Below, piece after piece: positions 27,641 through 36,125 of a stretch of 64,000 bases of DNA. Source of the stretch: CAVSRC01 sp963743015 (lineage in GTDB: Bacteria > Pseudomonadota > Alphaproteobacteria > Rhizobiales > Kaistiaceae); the NCBI GenBank assembly GCA_963743015.1, contig CAVUOD010000017.1, positions 186,001 to 250,000 of the forward strand. Direction: 5' to 3'. The translations under genes and the position numbers were made by a program. Numbering within the stretch: position 1 is the stretch's first letter; every line of letters starts with the position of its first letter. Under the pieces are notes generated by a model. The model saw only the letters and a program-made list of their open reading frames with translations. It had not been told where the DNA came from and searched no databases.

Positions 27641-28948
27641 ATGCCGGCCCCCGAAAAAACAGCCGAAACGCCCGGTTTCTGCCGCGATTGCCTGACGCTG
27701 GTGCCGGCCGGGGCAAGCCGCTGCCCGGCCTGCGGCTCTCCGCGCCTCTTGCGCCATCCCGAGCTGTTCCGCCTGACCATCGCCCACCTCGACTGCGATG
27801 CATTCTACGCGGCCATCGAGAAGCGCGACCACCCGGAACTTGCCGACAGGCCGGTGATCGTCGGCGGGGGCAAGCGCGGCGTGGTGGCGACCGCCTGCTA
27901 CATCGCCCGCATCAAGGGCGTGCGCTCGGCCATGCCGATGTTCAAGGCGCTGGAAGCCTGCCCCGACGCGGTGGTCCTGCGTCCGGATTTCGAGAAATAC
28001 AGCCGCGTCGGGCGCGAGGTGCGCGAGCTGATGCAGTCGCTCACCCCGCTGGTCGAGCCGCTGTCGATCGACGAGGCCTTCATGGACATGGCCGGCACCG
28101 AGCGGCTGCACCACGGACCGCCGGCGCTGGCGCTCGCCCGGCTGCAGAGCCGCATCGAGAAGGAGGTCGGCATCACCGTGTCGATCGGCCTCTCCTTCAA
28201 CAAGTTCCTGGCGAAGATCGCCTCCGATTTCGAAAAGCCGCGCGGCTTCTCGGTGATCGGCGAGGCCGAGGCGACGACCTTCCTCGCCTCCAAGCCGGTC
28301 GGCCTGATCTGGGGCGTCGGCAAGACCATGCAGGCGCGGCTGGCCGCCGACGGCATCCGCACCATCGGCGCGCTGCAGCGCATGGACGAAGCCGAGCTCG
28401 GCCGCCGCTACGGCACCATGGGGCTGCGGCTGGCGCGGCTCTCCCGAGGCGACGACCGGCGCAGCGTCGAGCCCCGCGGCGAGGCCAAGAGCATCAGCGC
28501 CGAGACCACCTTCGAGACCGACCTTTGCGACGGCCACGAATTGAAGGCGATCCTCAGGGCGCTGTCGGAAAAGGTGTCGCGACGCCTCAAGAAGGCGGAG
28601 CTGGCCGGCGTCGTGGTGACGCTCAAGCTGAAGACCGCCGATTTCCGCCTGCGCACCCGCAGCCGCCACCTCGCCGACCCGACCCAGCTTGCCGACCGCA
28701 TCTTCCAGGCCGGCAGCGAGCTGCTTGCCCGCGAAGCCGACGGGACGACCAAGTTCCGCCTGATCGGCATCGGCGTGTCGGAATTCGCCGACCCGCAGAT
28801 CGCCGACCCCAGCGACCTGATCGACCCGGCCGCCGCCAAGCGGGCCAAGGCGGAGGCCGCCATCGACACCATCCGCGACCGTTTCGGCAGCAAGGCGGTG
28901 GAACTGGGGCTGGTCTTCGACACGGAACGGAAGCCGCGGCAGGGGTGA
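27641..28948 (+). CDS. dinB: DNA polymerase IV with N-terminal zinc-ribbon
   Basis: 435 residues. Residues 1-40 contain paired CxxC motifs (FCRDCLTLV and RCPACGSP), a likely zinc ribbon. The Y-family core follows: HLDCDAFYAAIEKRDHPELA with the first metal Asp, then the second acidic pair in LSIDEAFMDM, steric-gate region, GVGKTMQARLAADGIRTIGA HhH, and a little-finger domain ending GSKAVELGLVFD. It performs error-prone translesion synthesis at stalled forks. Longer than the E. coli enzyme (351 residues) because of the ribbon and a C-terminal extension. Divergent from gatC; I see no clear LexA box. Confidence 0.92.
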   Translation: MPAPEKTAETPGFCRDCLTLVPAGASRCPACGSPRLLRHPELFRLTIAHLDCDAFYAAIEKRDHPELADRPVIVGGGKRGVVATACYIARIKGVRSAMPMFKALEACPDAVVLRPDFEKYSRVGREVRELMQSLTPLVEPLSIDEAFMDMAGTERLHHGPPALALARLQSRIEKEVGITVSIGLSFNKFLAKIASDFEKPRGFSVIGEAEATTFLASKPVGLIWGVGKTMQARLAADGIRTIGALQRMDEAELGRRYGTMGLRLARLSRGDDRRSVEPRGEAKSISAETTFETDLCDGHELKAILRALSEKVSRRLKKAELAGVVVTLKLKTADFRLRTRSRHLADPTQLADRIFQAGSELLAREADGTTKFRLIGIGVSEFADPQIADPSDLIDPAAAKRAKAEAAIDTIRDRFGSKAVELGLVFDTERKPRQG

Positions 28949-29116
28949 TTCGCGCGCCCCCTGTTCAGTCCGCTTCACACGGCGCCTGCCCACAAGGCGG
29001 GCCGGAAAGGACCGGCCGCCCACGCTTCGCGGATCACGCAATCGTTGATTGCGGGACCGGGCGATGCTGTCCGATCATGGTAGCTTGCTGCCGATGGCTG
29101 ATCGGAGGGGGACACG

Positions 29117-29668
29117 ATGCACTTCAGACACATCATCCCGGCATTGATGGGCGCCTGCCTGGCGGTGCTGGCCTTTGGCCTGCCGGCCCGGGCCGAGATC
29201 CTGATCAGCGTCAACAAGTCCACCCAACGCATGACCGTCGCCGTCAATGGCCGCGTCCGCTACGTCTGGCCGGTGTCGACCGGACGGTCGGGCTACGAGA
29301 CGCCCAGCGGCACCTTCCGTCCGTTCCGCATGGACAGGCACCATCGCAGCAACGAATACAACAACGCACCGATGCCCTATTCGATCTTCTTCACGGGCAG
29401 CGGCGACGCCGTGCACGGCACCTATGAGCGCGGCCTCGGTCGCGCGGTCTCGCACGGCTGCGTACGCATATCGGTGGCGCACGCGGCCACCCTGTGGAAG
29501 CTGGTCAACCAGGAATTGCTCTTCGGCACGGTCGTGCAGATCAGCGGTTCGATCCACCATGGCCGCCGATCGCAGGGTGGCCTCCAGATAGTCGCTGCCG
29601 CACGGCTGGTCCGCTGCGCATGCGCCGCCGCCCGGCCGGGCGGCGAAAGATCGGCCGGCCCGCTGTGA
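29117..29668 (+). CDS. L,D-transpeptidase (YkuD), first of a tandem pair
   Basis: 183 residues. Signal peptide PALMGACLAVLAFGLPARA. YkuD domain: ILISVNKSTQRMTVAVNGR, WPVSTGRSGYETPSGTFRP and the active-site block VHGTYERGLGRAVSHGCVRI with the catalytic Cys in SHGCVR. Such enzymes form 3-3 cross-links in peptidoglycan or attach outer-membrane proteins. Compared with the next gene, the last 40 residues (HHGRRSQGGLQIVAAARL onward) are unlike the paralogue, so the end may carry a frame error near 29570. Ribosome site GGAGGGGG. Confidence 0.88.
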   Translation: MHFRHIIPALMGACLAVLAFGLPARAEILISVNKSTQRMTVAVNGRVRYVWPVSTGRSGYETPSGTFRPFRMDRHHRSNEYNNAPMPYSIFFTGSGDAVHGTYERGLGRAVSHGCVRISVAHAATLWKLVNQELLFGTVVQISGSIHHGRRSQGGLQIVAAARLVRCACAAARPGGERSAGPL

Positions 29669-29757
29669 CGTCGTTCATAGAAGATCAAGACGACGCACCC
29701 CATGATGATGGCCATGGTTATTCGGCGCTCGCGCCGCAGACGGACGGAGAAGCACCC

Positions 29758-30249
29758 GTGCATACCAGCCGCATCATCCTGTCGCTGATTGGAGCCTGCC
29801 TGGTCGGGTTCGCGCTCAGCCTGCCCGCGCGCGCCGGCATCCTGATCAGCGTCGACAAGACCACCCAGCGCATGACCGTCAGCGTCGACGGCCAGGTGCG
29901 CTACACGTGGCCGGTGTCGACCGGACGCCCCGGCTATGACACGCCCAACGGCACGTTCTGGGCGCTGAGCCGCGACAAGGACCATCGCAGCAAGGAATAC
30001 GACGACGCGCCGATGCCCTACTCGATCTTCTTCACGATGCGCGGCAATGCCGTGCACGGCACGAGCAGCCGCGGGCTCGGCCGGCCGCTCTCGCACGGCT
30101 GCGTGCGGCTGTCGGTGAAGAACGCCGCCACCCTCTGGGACCTGGTGAGCAAGCACGCGCTCTACGGCACGGTCGTGCAGGTCAGCGGTTCCATCCGCCA
30201 TCCCGCCAGCGGCAGGGTCGCCAGCGCCGCATCGGCGCCGTCCGGCTAG
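29758..30249 (+). CDS. L,D-transpeptidase (YkuD), second of a tandem pair
   Basis: 163 residues from GTG 29758, chosen by alignment with the first copy (VHTSRIILSLIGACL against MHFRHIIPALMGACL) and the GGAGAAG ribosome site. Signal peptide to ARAG; YkuD domain ILISVDKTTQRMTVSVDGQ, WPVSTGRPGYDTPNGTFWA and VHGTSSRGLGRPLSHGCVRL with catalytic Cys. Clearly a recent tandem duplicate of the gene 90 bases upstream. Periplasmic. Confidence 0.88.
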   Translation: MHTSRIILSLIGACLVGFALSLPARAGILISVDKTTQRMTVSVDGQVRYTWPVSTGRPGYDTPNGTFWALSRDKDHRSKEYDDAPMPYSIFFTMRGNAVHGTSSRGLGRPLSHGCVRLSVKNAATLWDLVSKHALYGTVVQVSGSIRHPASGRVASAASAPSG

Positions 30250-30308
30250 GGACGGACGAATTCGGACTGGTGCCCGACGGGGCCACGGCCGGGATACCCC
30301 CTTTCCCC

Positions 30309-30409
30309 GTCATCCTCCGGCGAGGCGCGAGCCAAGGCGGGAGGATCGCTCTCCAAGCGCACAGACGCTCTTGTTGCCGAAGCCGATCCTCCGCCTTCGC
30401 GGGCATGAC
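30309..30409. repeat. About 100-bp inverted-repeat element, copy 1
   Basis: Begins GTCATCCTCCGGC like the copy at 32671-32773 and ends with a degraded partner (CGGGCATGAC). Internally GGAGGATCG and CGATCCTCC pair. Lies between the convergent L,D-transpeptidase and eipB. Confidence 0.65.
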
Positions 30410-30435
30410 CGGTCGGGGACGCCGCGGCCTGTTGC

Positions 30436-31264
30436 TCAGCATTTCGGTGCCGGCAGCATCTCCAGATGGGTCAGGTGGCCGACCAGCGCGAACTTGCCGT
30501 AGTCGATCTTCAGCTTGCGGCCGATACCGTTGGCATAGACCACGAAGGAGGTGACATAGGTCGGCGCGTCGTCCGTGCCCTGGCCCTTCTTGAAATAGCT
30601 CACCGTCACCGGCCAGTGGGGCAGAGCGGCGAAACCGGCGTCGCCGACCAGCGTCTCGTCGCCGTAATCGTCGGCTGCGGACGACAGCTTGCCGATGACC
30701 ACCGCGGTGGCATAGACCACCTCGCCGGCCTCCGAGCCGTCGTAAACGTCCATGGTGACGAAGTGCTTGCCGGCCGCGGCCTCAGCCAGGACCTTCCGTA
30801 TCTGCTCGGTGGGAAACACCACCGCGCCGCCGAGCGAGAACGCGCTTCTTGTCGGGTTTGGTCAGCGCCACCACGACGCCGTCGCCACGGCGTGTCGCCA
30901 CGCCGGCCGACTCCTCGGCAAGTGCATCGTTGACGTAGGTCTGGTTGTTGAACTCGAAGCGCCCCTTGTCGGTCTCCAGCGATTCGGTCCGCGCATCGGT
31001 GACCTGGGCGTTGCCGTCCGAATCCTCGCCCTCGGTGACGATGCGCATCTTGCTCTTGTAGCCGCTGCAGCGCGAGCCGGTGAACTCGACCGCCATGCGG
31101 CCGTTGACCGACGCCGAGGGCGCCACCTCGCCGGCGCTGTCGTCGATCGCCAGTTCGTAGACCGCCCGATAGGGCGCCAGCTCCGGCGTTTGCGCCCGCG
31201 CCGAGGCGGCCAGCAGCGAAAGGCCGGTGAGACCGGCAAGCCAAACCACCGACCTGAATCGCAT
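30436..31264 (-). CDS. eipB: EipB-family periplasmic envelope-integrity protein (one frame break)
   Basis: About 276 residues from ATG 31264. Signal peptide VVWLAGLTGLSLLAASARA. Mature protein LAPYRAVYELAIDDSAGEV, VNGRMAVEFTGSRCSGYKSK and DARTESLETDKGRFEFNNQT match the DUF1849/EipB beta-spiral pattern, followed after a frame break near 30838 by FPTEQIRKVLAEAAAGKHF and VTMDVYDGSEAGE. The conserved C-terminal Cys is present (PAPKC end) and can pair with CSGY. EipB is important for envelope integrity in Brucella. Divergent from the RidA gene. Confidence 0.82.
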
Positions 31265-31348
31265 GTGCGGTTGTTCCAAGGTCCTTGCGTCGCCCCGAAA
31301 TCTGCGCGACTAGAACGGCCACAACAGGGCAAGCCGAGGGGAAAAGCA

Positions 31349-31813
31349 ATGGCCGAGACTGCCGAGGCACGGCTGGCGGCGCTGGGCGTGAGCCTGCCGG
31401 AACCGCCGCTGCCGGCCGCCAGTTACATTCCGACGCTGGCAGTCGGACAACTCGTCTTCGTTTCCGGCCAGGTTTCCATCCTGCCCGGCGGCGACAAGTT
31501 TCTCGGCAAGCTCGGCCGCGAGCACGACGTCGAGGCCGGCCAGGCGGCGGCGCGCATCTGCGCCATCAATATCCTCGCCAATCTCAAGGCGGCGCTGGGC
31601 GATCTCGAAAAGGTCAGGCGCGTCGTCAAGCTGACCGGCTTCGTCAACTGCACGCCGGACTTCACCGACCCGCACCGCGTCATCAACGGCTGCTCCGACT
31701 TCCTCATCGAGGTGCTCGGCGAGCGCGGCAAGCATGCGCGCTCGGCCATCGGCGTGGCCACCCTGCCGCTCGGTGCCGCCGTCGAGATCGAAGCCATCGT
31801 CGAGGTCGCCTGA
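31349..31813 (+). CDS. RidA-family protein, second copy
   Basis: 154 residues from ATG 31349. Core LPAASYIPTLAVGQLVFVSG, QVSILPGGDKFLGKLG, AGQAAARICAINILANLKAA, VRRVVKLTGFVNCTPDFTD, then RSAIGVATLPLGAAVEIEAI. The family pattern includes the trimer-interface Arg and C-terminal Glu. Longer than the classical RidA group and of the type that often precedes a glycerophosphodiesterase. First gene of a plus-strand cluster. Confidence 0.88.
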   Translation: MAETAEARLAALGVSLPEPPLPAASYIPTLAVGQLVFVSGQVSILPGGDKFLGKLGREHDVEAGQAAARICAINILANLKAALGDLEKVRRVVKLTGFVNCTPDFTDPHRVINGCSDFLIEVLGERGKHARSAIGVATLPLGAAVEIEAIVEVA

Positions 31814-31845
31814 CCGGGCCTGTCCCCGGGGGGAGCTTGAAGCCG

Positions 31846-32605
31846 ATGCCAGAGCTTGATTGGCTGACCGCACGGCCGATCGCGCATCGCGGCTATCACG
31901 ACCGCGCGCAGCGCCGCATCGAGAACACGCTGCCGGCGGCGGAAGCGGCGATCGCCCACAATTTCGCCATCGAATGCGACCTGCAGGCGACCGCCGACGG
32001 CCGCGTCGTGGTCTTCCACGACGACGTGCTCGACCGGCTGACCGAGCCGACGGGACCCGGTCGCCGCGCGCACGCTCGCCGAACTGCGCGCCGTCCGCCT
32101 GCACGACAGCGACGCCGGCATCCCGACCCTTGAGGAGCTGCTCGATCTGGTCGACGGGCGGGTGCCGCTCATCATCGAGCTGAAGAGCCAATGGGACGGC
32201 GACCGCCGGCTGGAACGGGCGGTGGCGCCGATTCTCGGCGACTATTCCGGCCCGGCCGCGGTCATGTCGTTCGATCCCATGGCGATGGTCGCCATGCGCC
32301 GGCTCTCCCCCAGCCTGCCGCGCGGCATGATCGGCTACGATTTTCCGAAAGGCCCCGACGAGGGGCGGCTGCCCTGGCCGGCGCGCTTCGCGCTCCGCCA
32401 CCTGCTCGCCGCAGCGATCGTCTGGCCGCATTTCGTCTCATTCGGCATCAAGGACCTGCCCGCCAACGCGCCGCTGATGCTGCGCCACATCGGGATCCCG
32501 CTCATCTGCTGGACGGTCCGCACGCCCGCCGACCGAGAGAAGGCGCGCGACTACACCGACCAGATCACCTTCGAGGGCTTCGACCCGGACGCGGCGGCGG
32601 CCTGA
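31846..32605 (+). CDS. ugpQ: Glycerophosphodiester phosphodiesterase (one frame break)
   Basis: About 253 residues when repaired. GDPD fold: LTARPIAHRGYHDRAQRRIE, ENTLPAAEAAIAHNFAIECD and VVVFHDDVLDRLTEPTG supply the catalytic His pair and metal-binding Glu/Asp residues. The frame breaks at the CCC run near 32056-32058; one C fewer gives VAARTLAELRAVRLHDSD. The second half continues VPLIIELKSQWDGDRRLERA. Hydrolyses glycerophosphodiesters to glycerol-3-phosphate and an alcohol. No signal peptide. Gene symbol by family only. Confidence 0.85.
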
Positions 32606-32670
32606 GCCCGATCGCCAGTCAATTCCTTCCAAGCACCTGAAGAAGAATCGCCCGCCCCACCAACCACACC

Positions 32671-32773
32671 GTCATCCTCCGGCTTGACCGGAGGATCGGC
32701 TGAGGCGGATGCGGCGAGCATTGTCTTGGCGGAGAGCGGTCCTCCGATCTCGCTTCGCTCGCCGGAGGATGAC
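32671..32773. repeat. 103-bp element with exact 13-bp terminal inverted repeats, copy 2
   Basis: Ends GTCATCCTCCGGC and GCCGGAGGATGAC are perfect inverted repeats; internal arms also pair. A related copy lies at 30309-30409. Non-coding, REP/MITE-like. Confidence 0.75.
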
Positions 32774-32884
32774 GAGCGTTTCTTTTTCGCCCCTCGGAAG
32801 TTCCTACCCGCCACCCACGTCTTGCACGGAATTGCAGCGGCTCTAAGTTGATGGCAGTCCCCTTTTTCGGAGAGCCCCTGCTCC

Positions 32885-34143
32885 GTGGCCGCACCCATTC
32901 CGCCGCAAGCCACCTTCCGCGTCCTGTCCTCGCTCGGCGACATCGCCCGTGACGACTGGGACGCCTGCGCCAACCCGCCCGGCGAGCCCTACAACCCGTT
33001 TCTGGCGCACGATTTCCTGTGGTCGCTGGAGGAATCCGGCTCGGCCACCCGCAAGACCGGCTGGCTCGGCCAGCACCTGATGCTCGACGGCGCCGACGGC
33101 CGGCCGGCCGCGGTCATGCCCTGCTACCTGAAAAGCCATTCCATGGGCGAATACGTCTTCGACCACGGCTGGGCCGACGCCTATGAACGCGCCGGCGGGC
33201 GCTACTATCCCAAGCTCCAGGCGGCGGTGCCCTTCACGCCGGTGACCGGCCGGCGCCTGCTGGTCAGGCCGGGCGGCGACGCCAGCCAGAACCGCGCGCT
33301 GCTCGCCGCCGCCGGCGCCACGCTGACCGCCAAGCTCGGCGCCTCCTCGCTGCACGTCACCTTCACCACTGAAGCCGAGCAGCAGCAGCTTGCCGAATAC
33401 GGCTATCTGGCGCGCACCGACCGGCAGTTCCACTTCGTCAACGAGGGCTATCGCGACTTCGACGACTTCCTCGACGCGCTCGCCTCGCGCAAGCGCAAGG
33501 CGATCCGCCGCGAGCGCCGCGACGCGCTGGCCGGCGGGCTGGAGATCGTCCACCTGACCGGCCAGCGACATCACCGAGGACGCCTGGGACGCCTTCTTCC
33601 ACTTCTACATGGACACCGGCTCGCGCAAATGGGGCCGGCCCTATCTCAACCGCGCCTTCTTCTCGCTCATCGGCGAGCGCATGGCCGACCATATCCTGCT
33701 GATCTTTGCCATGCGCCACGGGGCACCGATCGCCGGCGCGCTCAATTTCATCGGCTCGGACACGCTTTTCGGCCGCTACTGGGGCACCACCGCCGACCAG
33801 CCCTTCCTGCATTTCGAGCTCTGCTACTACCAGGCGATCGAATGGGGCATCGACCACGGGCTCAGGCTGGTCGAGGCCGGGGCGCAGGGCGAGCACAAGC
33901 TGGCGCGCGGCTACCGGCCGACCACCACCTATTCCGCCCACTGGGTCGCCGATCCCGGTTTCCGCTCCGCCGTTGCCGACTATCTCGCCCGCGAGCGCCA
34001 TCAGGTCGCCCGGGACCAGGAAGCGCTCGCCGAATACCTGCCGTTCAGGGAGGAGGCGGGCAGTCGGCAGATAGGCAGTCGGCAGTCGATCGCGATTTGT
34101 GCTACTGCCGAATGCCGATTGCCGATTGCCGGGGGAACGTCCG
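32885..34143 (+). CDS. FemAB-like GNAT-fold protein of the DUF482 type (one frame break)
   Basis: About 420 residues from GTG 32885. Blocks typical of this family: FLAHDFLWSLEESGSA, PAAVMPCYLKSHSMGEYVFD, YYPKLQAAVPFTPVTGRRLL, LASRKRKAIRRERRDALAG. After a frame break near 33564 (one C fewer gives GSDITEDAWDAFFHFY) it continues GRPYLNRAFFSLIGERMADH, FGRYWGTT and EAGAQGEHKLARGYRPTTTY. The GNAT-like fold suggests an acyl or aminoacyl transferase. No stop appears before the HIT frame, so the 3' end is set approximately at the next ATG. Its tail overlaps an inverted repeat. Confidence 0.8.
34059..34131. repeat. Long imperfect inverted repeat of GGCAGTC units
   Basis: Arm 34059-34088 is built of GGCAGTCGGCAG-type units and arm 34102-34131 of the complementary CTGCCGAATGCC-type units, separated by about 13 bases. 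It can form a large hairpin between the FemAB-like and HIT genes and may act as a terminator-like or REP element. Confidence 0.65.
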
Positions 34144-34571
34144 ATGACCGACGCGCCTACGATCCCGACAACATCTTCGCCAAGATCCTGCGCGGCGAGA
34201 TCCCCTCGCACCGGGTCTATGAGGACGAGCACACCGTCGCCATGATGGACGTGATGCCGCAAGGCACCGGCCACACGCTGGTGCTGCCCAAGGCGCCCTC
34301 GCGCAACCTGCTCGACGCCGATCCGGCCACCCTCGCCCAGATGATGGAGACGGTGCAGAAGATCGCCCGCGCCGTGAAGGAAGCCTTCGCGGCCGACGGC
34401 GTCATGATCATCCAGTTCAACGAAGCCGCGTCGGGGCAGACGATCTATCACCTGCACGTCCACGTCATCCCGCGCTTCGCCGGCGTGCCGCTCAAGCCCC
34501 ACACCGGCACGATGGAGGACCCGCAGGTGCTGGCGACCAACGCCGAGAAGGTCCGCCGCGCACTGGGGTAG
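34144..34571 (+). CDS. HIT-family protein (one frame break)
   Basis: About 142 residues from ATG 34144 (MTDAP), with one base missing near 34157-34160; the rest is YDPDNIFAKILRGEIPSHRV, VMPQGTGHTLVLPKAPSRNL and the HIT motif QTIYHLHVHVIPRF. HIT proteins are nucleotide-binding hydrolases/transferases that act on dinucleoside polyphosphates or AMP conjugates. Because of the missing base the frame runs on from the FemAB-like gene and imitates a fusion. Its stop is 37 bases before the ECF41-type promoter. Confidence 0.87.
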
Positions 34572-34607
34572 CGGCGGCGCCTCCCCAGGAAAAATCCGCA
34601 GCGGTCA

Positions 34608-34634
34608 TGTCACAGACGGGCGGGCTGGCTCGTC
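34608..34634 (+). promoter_or_regulatory. ECF41-type promoter
   Basis: TGTCACA at 34608-34614, a 16-base spacer, and CGTC at 34631-34634 reproduce the published ECF41 target consensus. The promoter lies 33 bases upstream of the chosen start of the carboxymuconolactone-decarboxylase-like gene and excludes a start at 34607. Confidence 0.8.
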
Positions 34635-34666
34635 TTGTCGGCGTAACCCCAAGCGGAGCCCCTCCC

Positions 34667-35137
34667 ATGACCCCACGACTGAAGCTTGCCGACGCCGCAC
34701 CCGCCGCGATCAACGCCCTGCTGGCCCTTTCGGGCTATGTGAAGACCAGCGGGCTCGAGGACAGCCTGATGCGCCTCGTCGAGATCCGCGCCTCGCAGAT
34801 CAACGGCTGCGCCAACTGCCTGCACATGCATACCGCCGACGCCCGCAAGGCCGGCGAAAGCGAGGAGCGCATCTATCTGCTCAGCGCCTGGCACGAATCC
34901 AACCTCTACACGCCGCGCGAACGCGCCGCGCTGGCCTGGACGGAGGCGCTGACGCTGCTGCCGCAGACCCACGCGCCGGATGCCGCCTATGAGCAAGCGG
35001 CGGCGCAGTTCAGCCCGACGGAGCTGGTCAATCTCAGCCTCCTCATCGGCGCCATCAATACGTGGAATCGTCTTGCGGTCGGGTTCCGCGTCGTCCATCC
35101 GAACGACGTGCCCCGGAAGGCCGCAAAGGCGGCCTGA
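34667..35137 (+). CDS. Carboxymuconolactone decarboxylase/AhpD-like protein (ECF41 partner)
   Basis: 156 residues. AhpD-like helical fold: SGLEDSLMRLVEIRASQING, CANCLHMHTADARKAGE with the CxxC and downstream His of the family, and ERIYLLSAWHESNLYTPRER. The CxxC pair suggests a thiol peroxidase or disulfide redox activity. Genes of this type sit next to ECF41 sigma factors in many genomes, and the ECF41-type promoter directly precedes it. Start ATG 34667 lies downstream of that promoter; the next gene begins 14 bases after its stop, so both form one autoregulated unit. Confidence 0.88.
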   Translation: MTPRLKLADAAPAAINALLALSGYVKTSGLEDSLMRLVEIRASQINGCANCLHMHTADARKAGESEERIYLLSAWHESNLYTPRERAALAWTEALTLLPQTHAPDAAYEQAAAQFSPTELVNLSLLIGAINTWNRLAVGFRVVHPNDVPRKAAKAA

Positions 35138-35151
35138 GCAAGAGCGAACCC

Positions 35152-36054
35152 ATGGCGGCAGCCACGGCCACATTCGAGCGCCATCGCCAGCATCTGACCC
35201 GCCATGCCTATCGCATGCTGGGCTCGCTCGCCGACGCCGAGGACGTGGTGCAGGATGCCTATCTGCGCTGGCACGCCGCCATGAACGACGACATCGTGGA
35301 GCCGCGCGCCTACCTCACCCGGGTGGTGACGCGGCTCTGCCTCGATATCCTGAAATCGGCCCGCAGGCGGCGCGAAAGCTATGTCGGCCCGTGGCTGCCC
35401 GAACCGATCATCGAACTCCTCGACGCGCCCGAGCCGATCTCCGTCGATGACCGCATCGATGCCCCGGTCGCCCTGATGCTGGCGCTCGAACGGCTGTCGC
35501 CGCTGGAGCGTGCCGCCTTCCTGCTCCACGACGTGCTCGACATGGACTTCTCGGAGATCGCGGCGACGCTCGACCGCAGCCAGGCGGCCTGCCGCCAGCT
35601 CGCCGCCCGGGCGCGGGTCAACGTCCGCGCCGACGAGCACCGCTACGAGGTGCCGGCACCGGAGGCCGAGCGCATCGCCTCCGCCTTCCTCGCCGCCGTG
35701 CGCGACGGCGATGTCGGCACCTTGCGCGACCTGCTCGCCGATGCCGCCGTCTTCCACAGCGACGGCGGCGGACAACGGCCGGCGGCGCTGCGCATCATCG
35801 CCGGGCGCGATCGCATCGTCCGTTTCTTCGCCGGGCTCGCCCGCAAGGCGCGCACCGCCGGCGCCACCATCTCGTGGTCGCGGATCGTGCGCATCAACGG
35901 CCTGCCCGGCTATGTCAGCATCGGCCCGGACGGGGTCTTGCAGACCACCGCCCTGCAGGTCGAGGACGGCGCCGTCACCGCCGTCTATGTCGTGCGCAAT
36001 CCCGACAAGCTGACCGCGGCCGCCGCCCTGGCGCCGCCGACGGGGCGCACCTGA
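35152..36054 (+). CDS. ECF41-type RNA polymerase sigma factor with SnoaL-like C-terminal domain
   Basis: 300 residues from ATG 35152. Region 2 HAYRMLGSLADAEDVVQDAY, WLPEPI motif in the linker, region 4 LSPLERAAFLLHDVLDMDF, and a C-terminal NTF2/SnoaL-like domain with the DGGGQ and NPDKL motifs that define ECF41. In this group the C-terminal domain, not a separate anti-sigma factor, modulates activity. The adjacent promoter and partner gene indicate autoregulation. The signal is unknown. Confidence 0.92.
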   Translation: MAAATATFERHRQHLTRHAYRMLGSLADAEDVVQDAYLRWHAAMNDDIVEPRAYLTRVVTRLCLDILKSARRRRESYVGPWLPEPIIELLDAPEPISVDDRIDAPVALMLALERLSPLERAAFLLHDVLDMDFSEIAATLDRSQAACRQLAARARVNVRADEHRYEVPAPEAERIASAFLAAVRDGDVGTLRDLLADAAVFHSDGGGQRPAALRIIAGRDRIVRFFAGLARKARTAGATISWSRIVRINGLPGYVSIGPDGVLQTTALQVEDGAVTAVYVVRNPDKLTAAAALAPPTGRT

Positions 36055-36062
36055 AGACGTCG

Positions 36063-36085
36063 ATGGCCGGGACAAGCCCGGCCAT
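36063..36085. repeat. REP-like hairpin between convergent ECF41 and clpA genes
   Basis: Perfect arms ATGGCCGGG (36063-36071) and CCCGGCCAT (36077-36085), loop ACAAG. Could serve as a bidirectional terminator-like structure, though it has no T tract. Confidence 0.7.
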
Positions 36086-36125
36086 GACGAGGTTACGCCT
36101 AGAGGTGTGCCCCCTGCCCGCGGCC

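Noticed and set aside
34059..34131. GGCAGTC repeat considered as CRISPR or an iteron origin
   Set aside because: Arms are inverted, not direct, and no replication gene or cas gene is near.
34144..34571. True FemAB-HIT fusion protein
   Set aside because: A missing base explains it: ATG 34144 and the YDPDNIFAKILRG start are normal for a separate HIT gene.
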